NCBI RefSeq assembly: GCF_002205645.1
Contig: NZ_NIOF01000007.1
Coordinates: 1 to 64,000, forward strand
Origin: Roseateles aquatilis
Lineage (GTDB): Bacteria; Pseudomonadota; Gammaproteobacteria; Burkholderiales; Burkholderiaceae_C
Length of the DNA: 64,000 nt
Reading direction: 5' to 3'
Shown: in pieces, positions 17,830 to 25,974 of the stretch
Layout: each line of letters starts with the position of its first letter
How positions within the stretch are numbered: position 1 is the first letter of the stretch
The notes under the pieces: model-generated
What the model was told of the DNA's origin: nothing
Databases searched by the model: none
Seen by the model: only the letters and a program-made list of their open reading frames with translations
Position numbers and translations under genes: made by a program

Positions 17830-20255
17830 TGCGCTGGCCCGATTTCCTCAACCTGCGGCGGCTGGAGGGGCGCATCGTCGCCCTGTTCCTGGCGCTGCTG
17901 CTGGTCGTCCAGGTGCTGAACCTGGCGCTGATCGGACAGGGGATCGGGCGCAACGCGCGGGCATCGGTGGCCGAGGAACTCGCCGCCGGTGAACGCATCT
18001 ACACCCAGCTGCTCGCGCAGGACGCCGAGCAGCGCGGGCTGATCGCCGACCTGCTGCAGTCCGACTACGGCCTGCGCCAGCTGGTCGGCGCCGGCATCGA
18101 GGGCGACGAACTGCGGTCCACGCTGCAGGATGTCTTCACCAACCTGAGCGAGCGCGGCGAGGCCAGCTTCATCGGCTACGCCAACGACGCCTTCCAGCTC
18201 GTCACCGCGACCGACGCCGTCGCCGGCAAGGTCGCGCCGCTGCTGCGCGGGGTGACGCGGCAGCAGCAGGGCCGGACGCAGAGCCAGTTGGTGTTGCTGG
18301 AGGGCAAGGCCTATCAGGTCGTCGTCGCGCGGATGCGGGCGGCAGGGCTGGGCGGCTGGGTCTTCATGGGCTTCGAGATGCGGCAGGACCAGTTGCAGGA
18401 GCTGCAGCGCATCGCCCACATCCAGGGCGTGCTGCTGAGCCATCCGGCGCAAGGGTCCTGGCAGGTGCTGGCCAGCGTGCTGGACGCGCCCGCCAGCGCG
18501 CGGGTGGTGACCGCGCTGCCCCCGCCCGCCGCGTCCACCAGCTCGGCCGAGCACGACGCGCAAAGTTTCCTCATCCAGATCGATGGCGAGCAGTTCCAGG
18601 CCCGGCTGCAGCCGCTGGCGCACGGCGGCGACGATACGCAGGCGATGGCGGTGTTGCTGCTGCGCTCCGTCGACGATGCGTTGGCGCCCTATCGGCAGTT
18701 GCAATGGATGCTGCTGGGGCTGAGCCTGGCGGGGGTGGCCGTCTTCGCGGTCGGCGCGGTGCTGACGGCCCGACGCATCAGCGGACCGGTCAAGGTGCTG
18801 GCCAGCGCGGCGCGGCGGCTCGGTCAAGGCGACTACGCGCAGCCGGTGCTGCGGCCATCGAGCGACGAGATCGGCGATCTGGCCGAAGCCTTCGAGGCCA
18901 TGCGCCAAGGCATCCGGGCGCGCGAGGAAGAAGTCCATCGGCTCGCCTTCTGGGACCCCCTCACCGACCTGCCGAATCGCGAGCAATTCATCCAGGCCCT
19001 GGCGCGTCGCGTCGCGGACAGCGGCGTGCGGTTCTCGCTGCTGATGCTGAATCTGGATCGCTTCAAGCACGTCAACGATGTGCTCGGGCGTGCCTTCGGC
19101 GATCGGTTGCTGCGGGCGGTGGCAGAGCGGTTGCAGCACCTGCTGAAGGATGAGGTGCGCTTGATCGCGCGCCTGGGTGGCGATGAGTTCGTGCTGATGA
19201 TCGAAGGCGCCGGCGCAACACGCGCCGAAGCCATCTGCGCACGCATCCAGCGCGACTTCGAGCGGGCGCTCAGCATCGACGATCAGACCGTCGATCTGTC
19301 CGCCGGCATGGGGGTGTCGCTCTATCCCCAGCACGGGCGCGATCCCACCCTGCTGATGGCGCGCGCGGAACTGGCCATGCACACCGCCAAGCGCGGCCAG
19401 AGCGGCTGCGAGGTCTACGCGCCCAGCATGGACGCGGCCAGCCAGGAATCCCTCTCCCTGCTGAGCGAGCTGCGGCACGCGATCGACGCCGGAGAGCTGC
19501 GGCTGTTCCTGCAGCCCAAGGTCGACCTGCATCGGCAACGCATCGCCGGGGCGGAAGCGTTGGTGCGGTGGGAACACCCCACGCGCGGGCTGGTGCCGCC
19601 GATGGAGTTCATCCCCTTCGCGGAACAAACCGGCTTCATCCGGCAGATCACCGCATGGATGCTTCACGCGTCGGCGCAGACATGGATCAACCTTCAGCGC
19701 GAAGGGCTCGCCGTGCCCATCAGCGTCAATCTCTCGACCCGCGATTTGATGGACCAGGATCTGCCCATCAAGGTCGCCGACCTCGTCGCGGGCGTGCCTC
19801 CATCCGCCCTCTGCCTGGAGATCACCGAGTCGGCGATCATGGACGACCCGCAACGCGCGCTGCAAACGCTCGAACAACTCCATGCGCTGGGGTTCAAGTT
19901 GTCGATTGATGATTTCGGGACGGGGTACTCGTCGCTCGCCTATCTGAAACAGTTGTCGGTGGATGAGCTGAAGATCGATCGCAGCTTCGTCATGAACATG
20001 GAACGCGATATCGACGACGCCAAAATCGTCCGGTCGACGATCGAGCTCGCGCATAACCTCGGGTTGAGCGTGGTGGCGGAAGGGCTGGAAACAGCCAAGG
20101 CCTGGACGTTGCTCCAGACCCTGGGGTGCGATCAGGGACAAGGCTATCTGCTGGCTCGACCCATGCCTGGGGAACAGTTCGCGCAGTGGCTGCGGACCTG
20201 GCAGCCGCCAGACCTCGGGGATGCGAGGGCGAGCACCATCCTGGCGGGGCTTTGA
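17829..20255 (+). CDS. membrane GGDEF-EAL cyclic-di-GMP protein
   Basis: An 808-residue inner-membrane signalling protein. TM1 lies at about residues 16-38 and a periplasmic sensor region spans about 39-285. TM2 is near 288-310 (MLLGLSLAGVAVFAVGAVL), followed by a HAMP linker (ARRISGPVKVLASAARRLGQGDY). The GGDEF domain has an intact GGDEF at 450-454. The EAL domain has EAL at 576-578, DDFGTGYSSLAYLKQLSVDELK and KIDRSFV. Both catalytic signatures look complete, so it could make or degrade c-di-GMP; EAL activity is likely given the intact loop 6 motif. It overlaps the cupredoxin-like gene by one base. Confidence 0.93.
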   Translation: MRWPDFLNLRRLEGRIVALFLALLLVVQVLNLALIGQGIGRNARASVAEELAAGERIYTQLLAQDAEQRGLIADLLQSDYGLRQLVGAGIEGDELRSTLQDVFTNLSERGEASFIGYANDAFQLVTATDAVAGKVAPLLRGVTRQQQGRTQSQLVLLEGKAYQVVVARMRAAGLGGWVFMGFEMRQDQLQELQRIAHIQGVLLSHPAQGSWQVLASVLDAPASARVVTALPPPAASTSSAEHDAQSFLIQIDGEQFQARLQPLAHGGDDTQAMAVLLLRSVDDALAPYRQLQWMLLGLSLAGVAVFAVGAVLTARRISGPVKVLASAARRLGQGDYAQPVLRPSSDEIGDLAEAFEAMRQGIRAREEEVHRLAFWDPLTDLPNREQFIQALARRVADSGVRFSLLMLNLDRFKHVNDVLGRAFGDRLLRAVAERLQHLLKDEVRLIARLGGDEFVLMIEGAGATRAEAICARIQRDFERALSIDDQTVDLSAGMGVSLYPQHGRDPTLLMARAELAMHTAKRGQSGCEVYAPSMDAASQESLSLLSELRHAIDAGELRLFLQPKVDLHRQRIAGAEALVRWEHPTRGLVPPMEFIPFAEQTGFIRQITAWMLHASAQTWINLQREGLAVPISVNLSTRDLMDQDLPIKVADLVAGVPPSALCLEITESAIMDDPQRALQTLEQLHALGFKLSIDDFGTGYSSLAYLKQLSVDELKIDRSFVMNMERDIDDAKIVRSTIELAHNLGLSVVAEGLETAKAWTLLQTLGCDQGQGYLLARPMPGEQFAQWLRTWQPPDLGDARASTILAGL

Positions 20256-20587
20256 GCCAGCCTTTCAGGCTCCCCGCGGGAGAGCCCGCCGGGATTTCGC
20301 CCCGGCAGGCGACTCCCTTTTCTGGTCGCGCCCAGAAAAGGAAGCAAAAGAAGCGCTGACTCCCGGCGAGCTTGCTCGCTGACACGCGGTCCGTCGCTCG
20401 TCACTGCGCTCCGAGACTCGTCCAGCATTGCTACTGGAACCCCCACCGCTCGTTGCCGCTCACCCTCCTCGCTGCGAAGGCTTGCCCGCGTTCGCGGGAC
20501 GCGCCGACCGAGGCAACCAGCGTCTGCGGGTAGGTCCTTGGCGCGTCTGTCGTGGCGCGTCGGTGGTCGGGCGCGTGGGGGGTAACT
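20256..20587. other. intergenic region with dispersed-repeat-like stem-loop
   Basis: The gap between the convergent GGDEF-EAL and pncC genes. It contains a 10-bp perfect stem at 20316-20341 (CCTTTTCTGG / CCAGAAAAGG) followed by AAGCAAAAGAAGCGCTG. This resembles a family of dispersed intergenic sequences seen in many proteobacteria. The rest is GC-rich with no gene. The position at the ends of two convergent genes fits a shared transcription-ending or repeat region. Confidence 0.55.
20316..20341. repeat. stem-loop of a probable dispersed intergenic repeat
   Basis: CCTTTTCTGG and CCAGAAAAGG form a perfect 10-bp stem with a six-base loop. A-rich sequence with AAGCAAAAGAAG follows immediately. 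Only one copy is seen in this window. Confidence 0.45.
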
Positions 20588-21088
20588 TCAGCTGTCGCGG
20601 TCCTCGAGGGCGTCGCACAACGATTCGAGACCGGCTCGCACCGTTTGAGCCCGCACCGCGTGGCGGTCGCCAATGAACAGCTCCTTCCACACCCGGACAG
20701 GCTGGCGGCCGTGCAGCAGCGCCAGCCAGACCGTGCCCACCGGCTTGGCATCGCTGCCTCCGCCAGGGCCGGCCACGCCCGTCACGGCCAGCGCCCAATC
20801 GACCGGCGAGTGGGCGATCAGGCCCCGCGCCATCTGCTCGGCCACCTCGCCGCTGACCGCGCCGTGCAAGGTGATCATCGCGGCGGGCACGCCCAGCAAC
20901 TCCGTCTTGGCCTGGTTGCTGTAACTCACCACGCCACGCTCGTACCACTGGCTGGAACCCGCCAGGCTCGTGCACGCGGCGGCGATGAGCCCGCCCGTGC
21001 AGGACTCCGCCGTGCCCATGCGCTCCTTGCGCTGAATGAGCGCGAGCGCGATGCGGTCGATCAGTTCGGATTCGTCGGGGAACAGCAT
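20588..21088 (-). CDS. pncC: nicotinamide-nucleotide amidohydrolase PncC (CinA C-terminal type)
   Basis: A 166-residue protein equal to the C-terminal domain of CinA. It deamidates nicotinamide mononucleotide to nicotinate mononucleotide in NAD recycling. The conserved MGTAESCTGGLIAAACTSLAGSS, VVSYSNQAK, AVSGEVAEQMARG and AVTGVAGPGGGS blocks are all present. The start at 21088 has a GAGGAGG ribosome site; the longer ORF is Arg-rich and not family sequence. It is the last gene of the dctS-dctR-thiL-pgpA-pncC run, 56 bases after pgpA. Confidence 0.95.
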   Translation of the reverse strand: MLFPDESELIDRIALALIQRKERMGTAESCTGGLIAAACTSLAGSSQWYERGVVSYSNQAKTELLGVPAAMITLHGAVSGEVAEQMARGLIAHSPVDWALAVTGVAGPGGGSDAKPVGTVWLALLHGRQPVRVWKELFIGDRHAVRAQTVRAGLESLCDALEDRDS

Positions 21089-21144
21089 GGAACCTCCTCG
21101 TCGATGGATCTGGGGGCAGGACGTCGGTGTGGCGCCGCGAGACC

Positions 21145-21843
21145 TCAGCCGAGGACCGCGCGCGCGATGGCCAGCACCACGAGCGTACATCCGGCCGCGA
21201 CCAGGTCGTCGAAGAGGATCCCGAAGCCCTGGCGGAATCCGACCGGCTGTCCAGGCTCGATCTTGAAGAGCCCATCAGCCCACCGCACCGGCCCCGGCTT
21301 GGCAGCATCGAAGTACCGGAAGACAACGAAGGCAGCCAGTTGCCACCAGAAGCCCGCCGGCATCACGATCCACAAGATCAGCCAGATGGCGACGATCTCG
21401 TCCCACACGACCGCGCCCGGGTCGCAAACACGCAGGTTCCGCGCCGTGACCGTCGACGCCCAGGCGCCAATGACCAGGCCCGCAGCGATCAGGACGCCCC
21501 AGGCGAATGGGGTCAGCCAGAGGTTCAGCAGCGCGAACGCGGCCCATCCCCACAAGGTGCCCACCGTCCCCGGCGCGCGCGGCGCGAGGCCGCTGCCGAA
21601 CCCCATCGCGATCCAGTGCGCGGGGTGACGCGCCATGAAGCCGAAGGTGGGCCGGCACGGCGCATTGGCGTCGGCGCTTGAGGGCGCGTGGGAAGCAGCG
21701 TCTGAAGCGGCGCTCGACGCCATGGCCGCGGCCGGCGGCGCGGGCTCCGGGTCAGGCGGAACGCCGGGGGCGAGCGGCACCGGGTCGTCGTCGCCGAAGG
21801 GCTTGGCGCCCAGGATGTCCTCGTCGCTCATGGACTGGCTCAT
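21145..21843 (-). CDS. pgpA: phosphatidylglycerophosphatase A
   Basis: A 232-residue inner-membrane lipid phosphatase that makes phosphatidylglycerol from its phosphate. The PgpA core starts near residue 66 with FMARHPAHWIAMGFGSGLAPRAPGTVGT. It continues with VVWDEIVAIW, the FRYFDAAKPGPVRW segment and GFGILFDDLVAA, with four membrane segments. The first 65 residues are an Ala/Pro/Asp-rich extension not normal for the family. The ATG overlaps the thiL stop, which supports this start. The extension may be real or the true start may be internal near residue 70. Confidence 0.92.
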   Translation of the reverse strand: MSQSMSDEDILGAKPFGDDDPVPLAPGVPPDPEPAPPAAAMASSAASDAASHAPSSADANAPCRPTFGFMARHPAHWIAMGFGSGLAPRAPGTVGTLWGWAAFALLNLWLTPFAWGVLIAAGLVIGAWASTVTARNLRVCDPGAVVWDEIVAIWLILWIVMPAGFWWQLAAFVVFRYFDAAKPGPVRWADGLFKIEPGQPVGFRQGFGILFDDLVAAGCTLVVLAIARAVLG

Positions 21844-22814
21844 GACTTGAAGTGGTCGAAGCTCTGCAACGGTTGCTCGATGAGCCGCCCCGCGCCGTCG
21901 ACGACGCGAAGGCCGGGTTGGGCGTCGATGCGACCGACGCGGTAGACCGGCGTCGCAGACTCGCGGCCTGCCGCGAGCACGCGTTCGCGGGCCTCGGCGG
22001 GTGCGGTGAAGACGAGCTCGTAGTCGTCGCCGCCGCTGAGCAGACAGAGCTGCTGGATGTCCTGCGGCATGGCGCCGAGCACGGCGGATCGCGGCAGGTC
22101 GGCCAGCCGCAGCGTGGCGCCGACGCCGGAGCGCGCGAGCACGTGGCCCAGGTCGCCGGCCAGTCCGTCCGAGACGTCGATCGCGCTGGTCGCGAGGCCG
22201 CGCAGCGCGCGTCCCAGGGCGACGCGCGGCTCGGGCAATTCCATGCGCAGGCGGACCTCGTCGAACTGGTGGCCGGGCAAGGACAGCGTGCCGCGGAAGA
22301 CCTCCAGCGCGAGGCGCGCGTCGCCCAGCGTGCCACTGACCCAGAGGTCGTCGTCGGCGCGCGCGCCGGAGCGGAGCAGGGCCTGACCCCGCGGCGTCTC
22401 GCCCATCACGGTGATGTTGATGTTGAGCGGCCCGGCGGTCGTATCGCCGCCGGCGAGCACGATGCCGTGGGCATCGGCGAGCTCGAACAGGCCCTGCGAG
22501 AACCCGGCGAGGAAGGCCTCGTCGGCACGAGGCAGCGCGAGCGAGAGGAAGAACGCGCGCGGCGACGCGCCGCAGGCGGCGAGATCGCTCAGGTTCACGG
22601 CCAGCGCCTTGTGGCCGAGCCGGCGCGGCGAGACGGTGGACAGGAAGTGGCGCCCCTCGACCAGCATGTCGGCCGAGACCAGCCAGTGATGGCCCGGCGT
22701 CGGCGCCAGCACCGCGCAGTCGTCGCCGATGCCGAGCACGACGCCGAAGGCGTCGGGGTTCGCGGCCATGGCACCGCGCGCGAAGTAGCGCGCGATCAGA
22801 TCGAATTCACCCAT
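21840..22814 (-). CDS. thiL: thiamine-monophosphate kinase
   Basis: A 324-residue ThiL, which phosphorylates thiamine monophosphate to the active cofactor. Conserved blocks: MGEFDLIARYF, GIGDDCAVL, VSADMLVEGRHF, LAVNLSDLAACGASPRAF, LAGGDTTAG, IDVSDGLAGDLGH and SGGDDYELVFTA. These hold the Mg2+ and nucleotide-binding residues. The start at MGEFDL is the family start; two further residues upstream were dropped. It overlaps the response regulator gene by eight bases and pgpA by four, so translation of the operon is coupled. Confidence 0.97.
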   Translation of the reverse strand: MGEFDLIARYFARGAMAANPDAFGVVLGIGDDCAVLAPTPGHHWLVSADMLVEGRHFLSTVSPRRLGHKALAVNLSDLAACGASPRAFFLSLALPRADEAFLAGFSQGLFELADAHGIVLAGGDTTAGPLNINITVMGETPRGQALLRSGARADDDLWVSGTLGDARLALEVFRGTLSLPGHQFDEVRLRMELPEPRVALGRALRGLATSAIDVSDGLAGDLGHVLARSGVGATLRLADLPRSAVLGAMPQDIQQLCLLSGGDDYELVFTAPAEARERVLAAGRESATPVYRVGRIDAQPGLRVVDGAGRLIEQPLQSFDHFKS

Positions 22815-23463
22815 GGGCGGCATTGTCGCCGCGCAGCAGGTTGGACAGCTCGACCGCGGACTTCACATTCATCTTCTCGAAGACCCGGGCGCGATGGACT
22901 TCGACGGTGCGGACGCTGATGTTGAGCTGGTCGGCGATGAGCTTGTTGGGCAGGCCCTGGACGACCAGCAACATCACCTCGCGCTCGCGCTCCGTGAGGT
23001 CGCCGACGCGCTGGCCGAGCGCCCCCTTGACGTCGCGCGCCTCGATCGCGGCGGCGCTCTGCGCCAGCGCGTGCTCGACACGGTCGACGAGCGCGTTGTC
23101 GGAGAACGGCTTCTCGACGAAGTCGTAGGCGCCCTGCTTGACCGCCGCGACCGCGGTCGGCACGTCGCCGTGGCCGGTGAGGAAGATGACCGGCAGGGTG
23201 TCCAGCAGGCCGCGCTCGATCAGCCGGTCGAACAGCGCCAGGCCGCTCATGCCGGGCATGCGCACGTCGAGCAGCAGGCAGCTCGGCGCCGACGGCCAGT
23301 CCACGCCCTGGCGCGGCAGCGCGTCCAGCATGGACTCGAACAGCTCCGCGCTGCCGAAGCCCTCGGACAGCAGCCGCCGCGAGCGCAGCAGCCAGGACAG
23401 CGCGTCGCGCACCACCTCCTCGTCGTCGACGAGGTAGACCATCGGCAGGGACTGCGGCTTCAT
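22807..23463 (-). CDS. FixJ/NarL-type response regulator (DctR-like)
   Basis: A 218-residue two-domain response regulator. The receiver domain has the acidic pair in YLVDDEEVVRD, phospho-acceptor Asp66 in SCLLLDVRMPG and the switch Lys in FVEKPFS. A LuxR-type helix-turn-helix follows (LTEREREVMLLVVQGLPNKLIADQLNISVRTVEVHR). The adjacent overlapping sensor kinase has the architecture of DctS, so the pair may control C4-dicarboxylate uptake. No dct transporter is in the window, and the nearest carbon gene is maeB, divergent on the other side. Confidence 0.9.
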   Translation of the reverse strand: MKPQSLPMVYLVDDEEVVRDALSWLLRSRRLLSEGFGSAELFESMLDALPRQGVDWPSAPSCLLLDVRMPGMSGLALFDRLIERGLLDTLPVIFLTGHGDVPTAVAAVKQGAYDFVEKPFSDNALVDRVEHALAQSAAAIEARDVKGALGQRVGDLTEREREVMLLVVQGLPNKLIADQLNISVRTVEVHRARVFEKMNVKSAVELSNLLRGDNAAHG

Positions 23464-25556
23464 GCGGACGACTCTCCAGAAAGGGGGTGGCTGTCGGCCC
23501 CGGCGCGCGGGGTCGTGCCGGCCGCATCCTCGCACGGCAGGCTGAATCGGAACTCCGTGCCCGTGGGCGAGGCGGGCGCGACGCGGCTTTCGAAGTCCAT
23601 CGCGCCGCCGTGCTGCTCGACGACGGTGCGGCACAGGCTCAGGCCCAACCCCATGCCTTCGGTGCGGGTGGTGAAGAAGGGCGTGAACAGCTGCCGCGCG
23701 ACTTCGGACGGGATGCCGGGGCCATGGTCGACGACGGCGAAGCTGAGCCAGCGCGGCTGCAGCCGTCGCACGCGCAGGATCAGCGCGCGGTCCGCCAGCG
23801 GCGTGGGGCCGTCCATCGCCTGGATGGCGTTGCGGGTCAGGTTGAGCAGCACTTGCTCGACCATCGTGCGGTCGCAGCGCACGCGCGGCATGCCGTCGGG
23901 GACGTCGAGCTCGATGCGGGCGCCGCTCTTGCGCGCCTGCAGTCGCACCAGCGGCAGCACGGCGTCGATGAGCTGGTCCACGCGGACCCATTCGCGCGCC
24001 GCCTCGCGCCGGCGGACGAAGTCGTGCACGCTCTTGATGACGCGGCCGGCGCGCTCGGCCTGCTCGGCGATGCGGGTGACGGCCTGGCGGACCATGGCCG
24101 GGGTCTGCGGGTCGTCGGCCTCGCGCACCATCAGGTTGATCGACGCGGTCGCGTAGCTGGCGATCGCCGCCAGCGGCTGGTTCAGCTCGTGGCTGAGCAG
24201 CGAGGCCATCTCGCCGACCGTGGCCAGCCGCGCCGTGGCCTGCAGCCGGTCCTGCTGCTGGCGCGACAGCTCCTCGACCTTGCGCTGCGCGCTGAGGTCC
24301 AGCACCGCGCTCATCCAGCCGGTCTGCTGGCCTTCGGCGTTGAGCAGCGGTGCCTCGTAGATCATCACCGGGAAGCGCTCGCCGGTGCTGCGGACGAAGA
24401 CGGTCTCGAAGCCCTCGCGCGGCGGCAGGCCGGCCTCCCAGCGGGCCTCGCGGTCATGGTGGCGGCGCCAGTACTCGTCGGTGAACTCGGGCGGCCAGTA
24501 CGGCGGCGCGTGGGGCGGGCGGCCGCTGCCGACGAGCTCCTCGGCGCCGTAGCCGACCATCGCGCAGAAGGCCGGATTGACGTAGTTGATGTTGCCGTCC
24601 AGCTCGCGCGCGCGCAGGCCGGTGATGAGCGAGTTCTCCATCGCCTGCCGGAACGCCAGCGATTCCGCCAGCGCGTGCTCCACCTGGGCGCGCTTGCGAC
24701 CGTCCCGCGCCAGCACGATGACCAGCGCGAACAGCGCCATCGACAGGCCCAGCACCAGCGCCGTCGCCAGGTTGGGGATCAGCTGCGGACGGCCGGTGGC
24801 GTTGTCCACGCGCAGTTGCAGGCTCAGGCCGGGCAGGTCCAGCAGGCGCTCGGAGAGGTAGAAGCCGGTGCCGCGCGTCAGGCCGGTGCGGGCCAGCCGG
24901 GTGCCGTCGCCCTCGACGAAGGACATCTCGAAGCGCCGCGCCTGGTCCTGGGAAATGGATTCCTCCAGCAGCGGCCGCAGGCCCATCGTCGCCACGACGT
25001 AGGACCGCGGCTCGCCGGCGCGCACGCGCGGCAGGCACAGGTCGGCGACCTCCAGGCCGTCGCCGCCGGCCAGCGGCACGAAGTAGGAGCGGGAGAACAG
25101 CGGCGTGCCCTGGCGCAGCGCGGCGATACAGGCGAGCTCGGTCTCCAGCTGCAACTGCCCGCGCGACAGCGTCGAGAACAGCGGCGGCGCATACGGCGTG
25201 TCGACGGCGCGGACGACCTGGCGGTTCTCGTCCCGCAGCTCGATGCGCAACAGCACGCGCGTCTGCCTCAGCAGCCCGGCGGCGTTGCCGCGCCAGTCGT
25301 CGTCCTGGGCCCACATCAGCCCTTGCAGGCCCTGCAGGTCGCGGCCGATGAGCTGCTTGGCGCGGGCGGCGACCTCGGCGCCAGCCTGCTCGGAGGCCTC
25401 CTGCGCGCGCGCGGCCTCGTGGCTCAGCGTCAGCGACAGCAGCAGCGACTGCGCGATCAGCAGCAGCCCCACCAACGCCCCCCACAGCAAGGCGCGACGC
25501 CAACGGCGCGGCCGCACGGCCGGCACCGGACGGGTGAAGGGAGCGGCGGACGACAT
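23460..25556 (-). CDS. membrane sensor histidine kinase (DctS-like)
   Basis: A 698-residue inner-membrane kinase. TM1 is near residues 22-45 and a large periplasmic sensor spans about 46-265. TM2 is near 268-292 (LATALVLGLSMALFALVIVLA), and a PAS domain at about 310-430 has NINYVNPAFCAMVGYGAEELVG. The HisKA helix has phospho-His456 in LLSHELNQPLAAIASY, and the HATPase has LNLTRNAIQAM, DHGPGIP and GMGLGLSLCRT. The start at MSSAAPFTRP was preferred; the longer ORF adds Arg-rich residues. The stop overlaps the regulator start (ATGA). Ligand unknown; C4-dicarboxylates are the best guess by architecture. Confidence 0.9.
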   Translation of the reverse strand: MSSAAPFTRPVPAVRPRRWRRALLWGALVGLLLIAQSLLLSLTLSHEAARAQEASEQAGAEVAARAKQLIGRDLQGLQGLMWAQDDDWRGNAAGLLRQTRVLLRIELRDENRQVVRAVDTPYAPPLFSTLSRGQLQLETELACIAALRQGTPLFSRSYFVPLAGGDGLEVADLCLPRVRAGEPRSYVVATMGLRPLLEESISQDQARRFEMSFVEGDGTRLARTGLTRGTGFYLSERLLDLPGLSLQLRVDNATGRPQLIPNLATALVLGLSMALFALVIVLARDGRKRAQVEHALAESLAFRQAMENSLITGLRARELDGNINYVNPAFCAMVGYGAEELVGSGRPPHAPPYWPPEFTDEYWRRHHDREARWEAGLPPREGFETVFVRSTGERFPVMIYEAPLLNAEGQQTGWMSAVLDLSAQRKVEELSRQQQDRLQATARLATVGEMASLLSHELNQPLAAIASYATASINLMVREADDPQTPAMVRQAVTRIAEQAERAGRVIKSVHDFVRRREAAREWVRVDQLIDAVLPLVRLQARKSGARIELDVPDGMPRVRCDRTMVEQVLLNLTRNAIQAMDGPTPLADRALILRVRRLQPRWLSFAVVDHGPGIPSEVARQLFTPFFTTRTEGMGLGLSLCRTVVEQHGGAMDFESRVAPASPTGTEFRFSLPCEDAAGTTPRAGADSHPLSGESSA

Positions 25557-25974
25557 GGGCGAGGACACGGGACGGAGGGGGCAGGCAGTATGGCGCGCGC
25601 GCCGGACGGCGCGATGCGCAGTTTCGCGTATCCACCGGACGAGCGCTCGGTCGAAACGTCGACAGACGCTCCGCCGATGCGTGGCGCCCGCGTCCGCGAG
25701 CCCGAAGCGCGGTCCCGCGGGTGAGGCCGCCGGCAAGGTCCGGGCGAGCCTCGATCGGGCCTCGCGGGCGCCATCCCGGGCCGGCTGGCCCGCATGCGGC
25801 ATACGCATAGTCCGCACTGTCCCGGGATGGTCGGACTCCTACAATCGCCGACCCGGCCCGCGTCGCGTCAAGCCCTTTGACCGCTGTCAAAGCCCTCGTC
25901 GACGGCGCGCCGGCCAATCCGAGAGACACCCCGGGACCCCTTCGCGAGGTCGCGGCCAACCAGACAGAGCCCTT
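25557..25974. other. divergent promoter region between the sensor kinase and maeB
   Basis: A 418-base GC-rich gap with no supported gene. It must hold the start signals of the dctS-like operon (minus) and maeB (plus). The only box I can place is TACAAT at 25840-25845. Confidence 0.5.
25840..25845 (+). promoter_or_regulatory. predicted -10 box upstream of maeB
   Basis: TACAAT in the context CTACAATCGCCG, about 130 bases before the maeB ATG. This would leave a 5' leader of roughly 120 bases. No -35 is clear. Confidence 0.35.
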
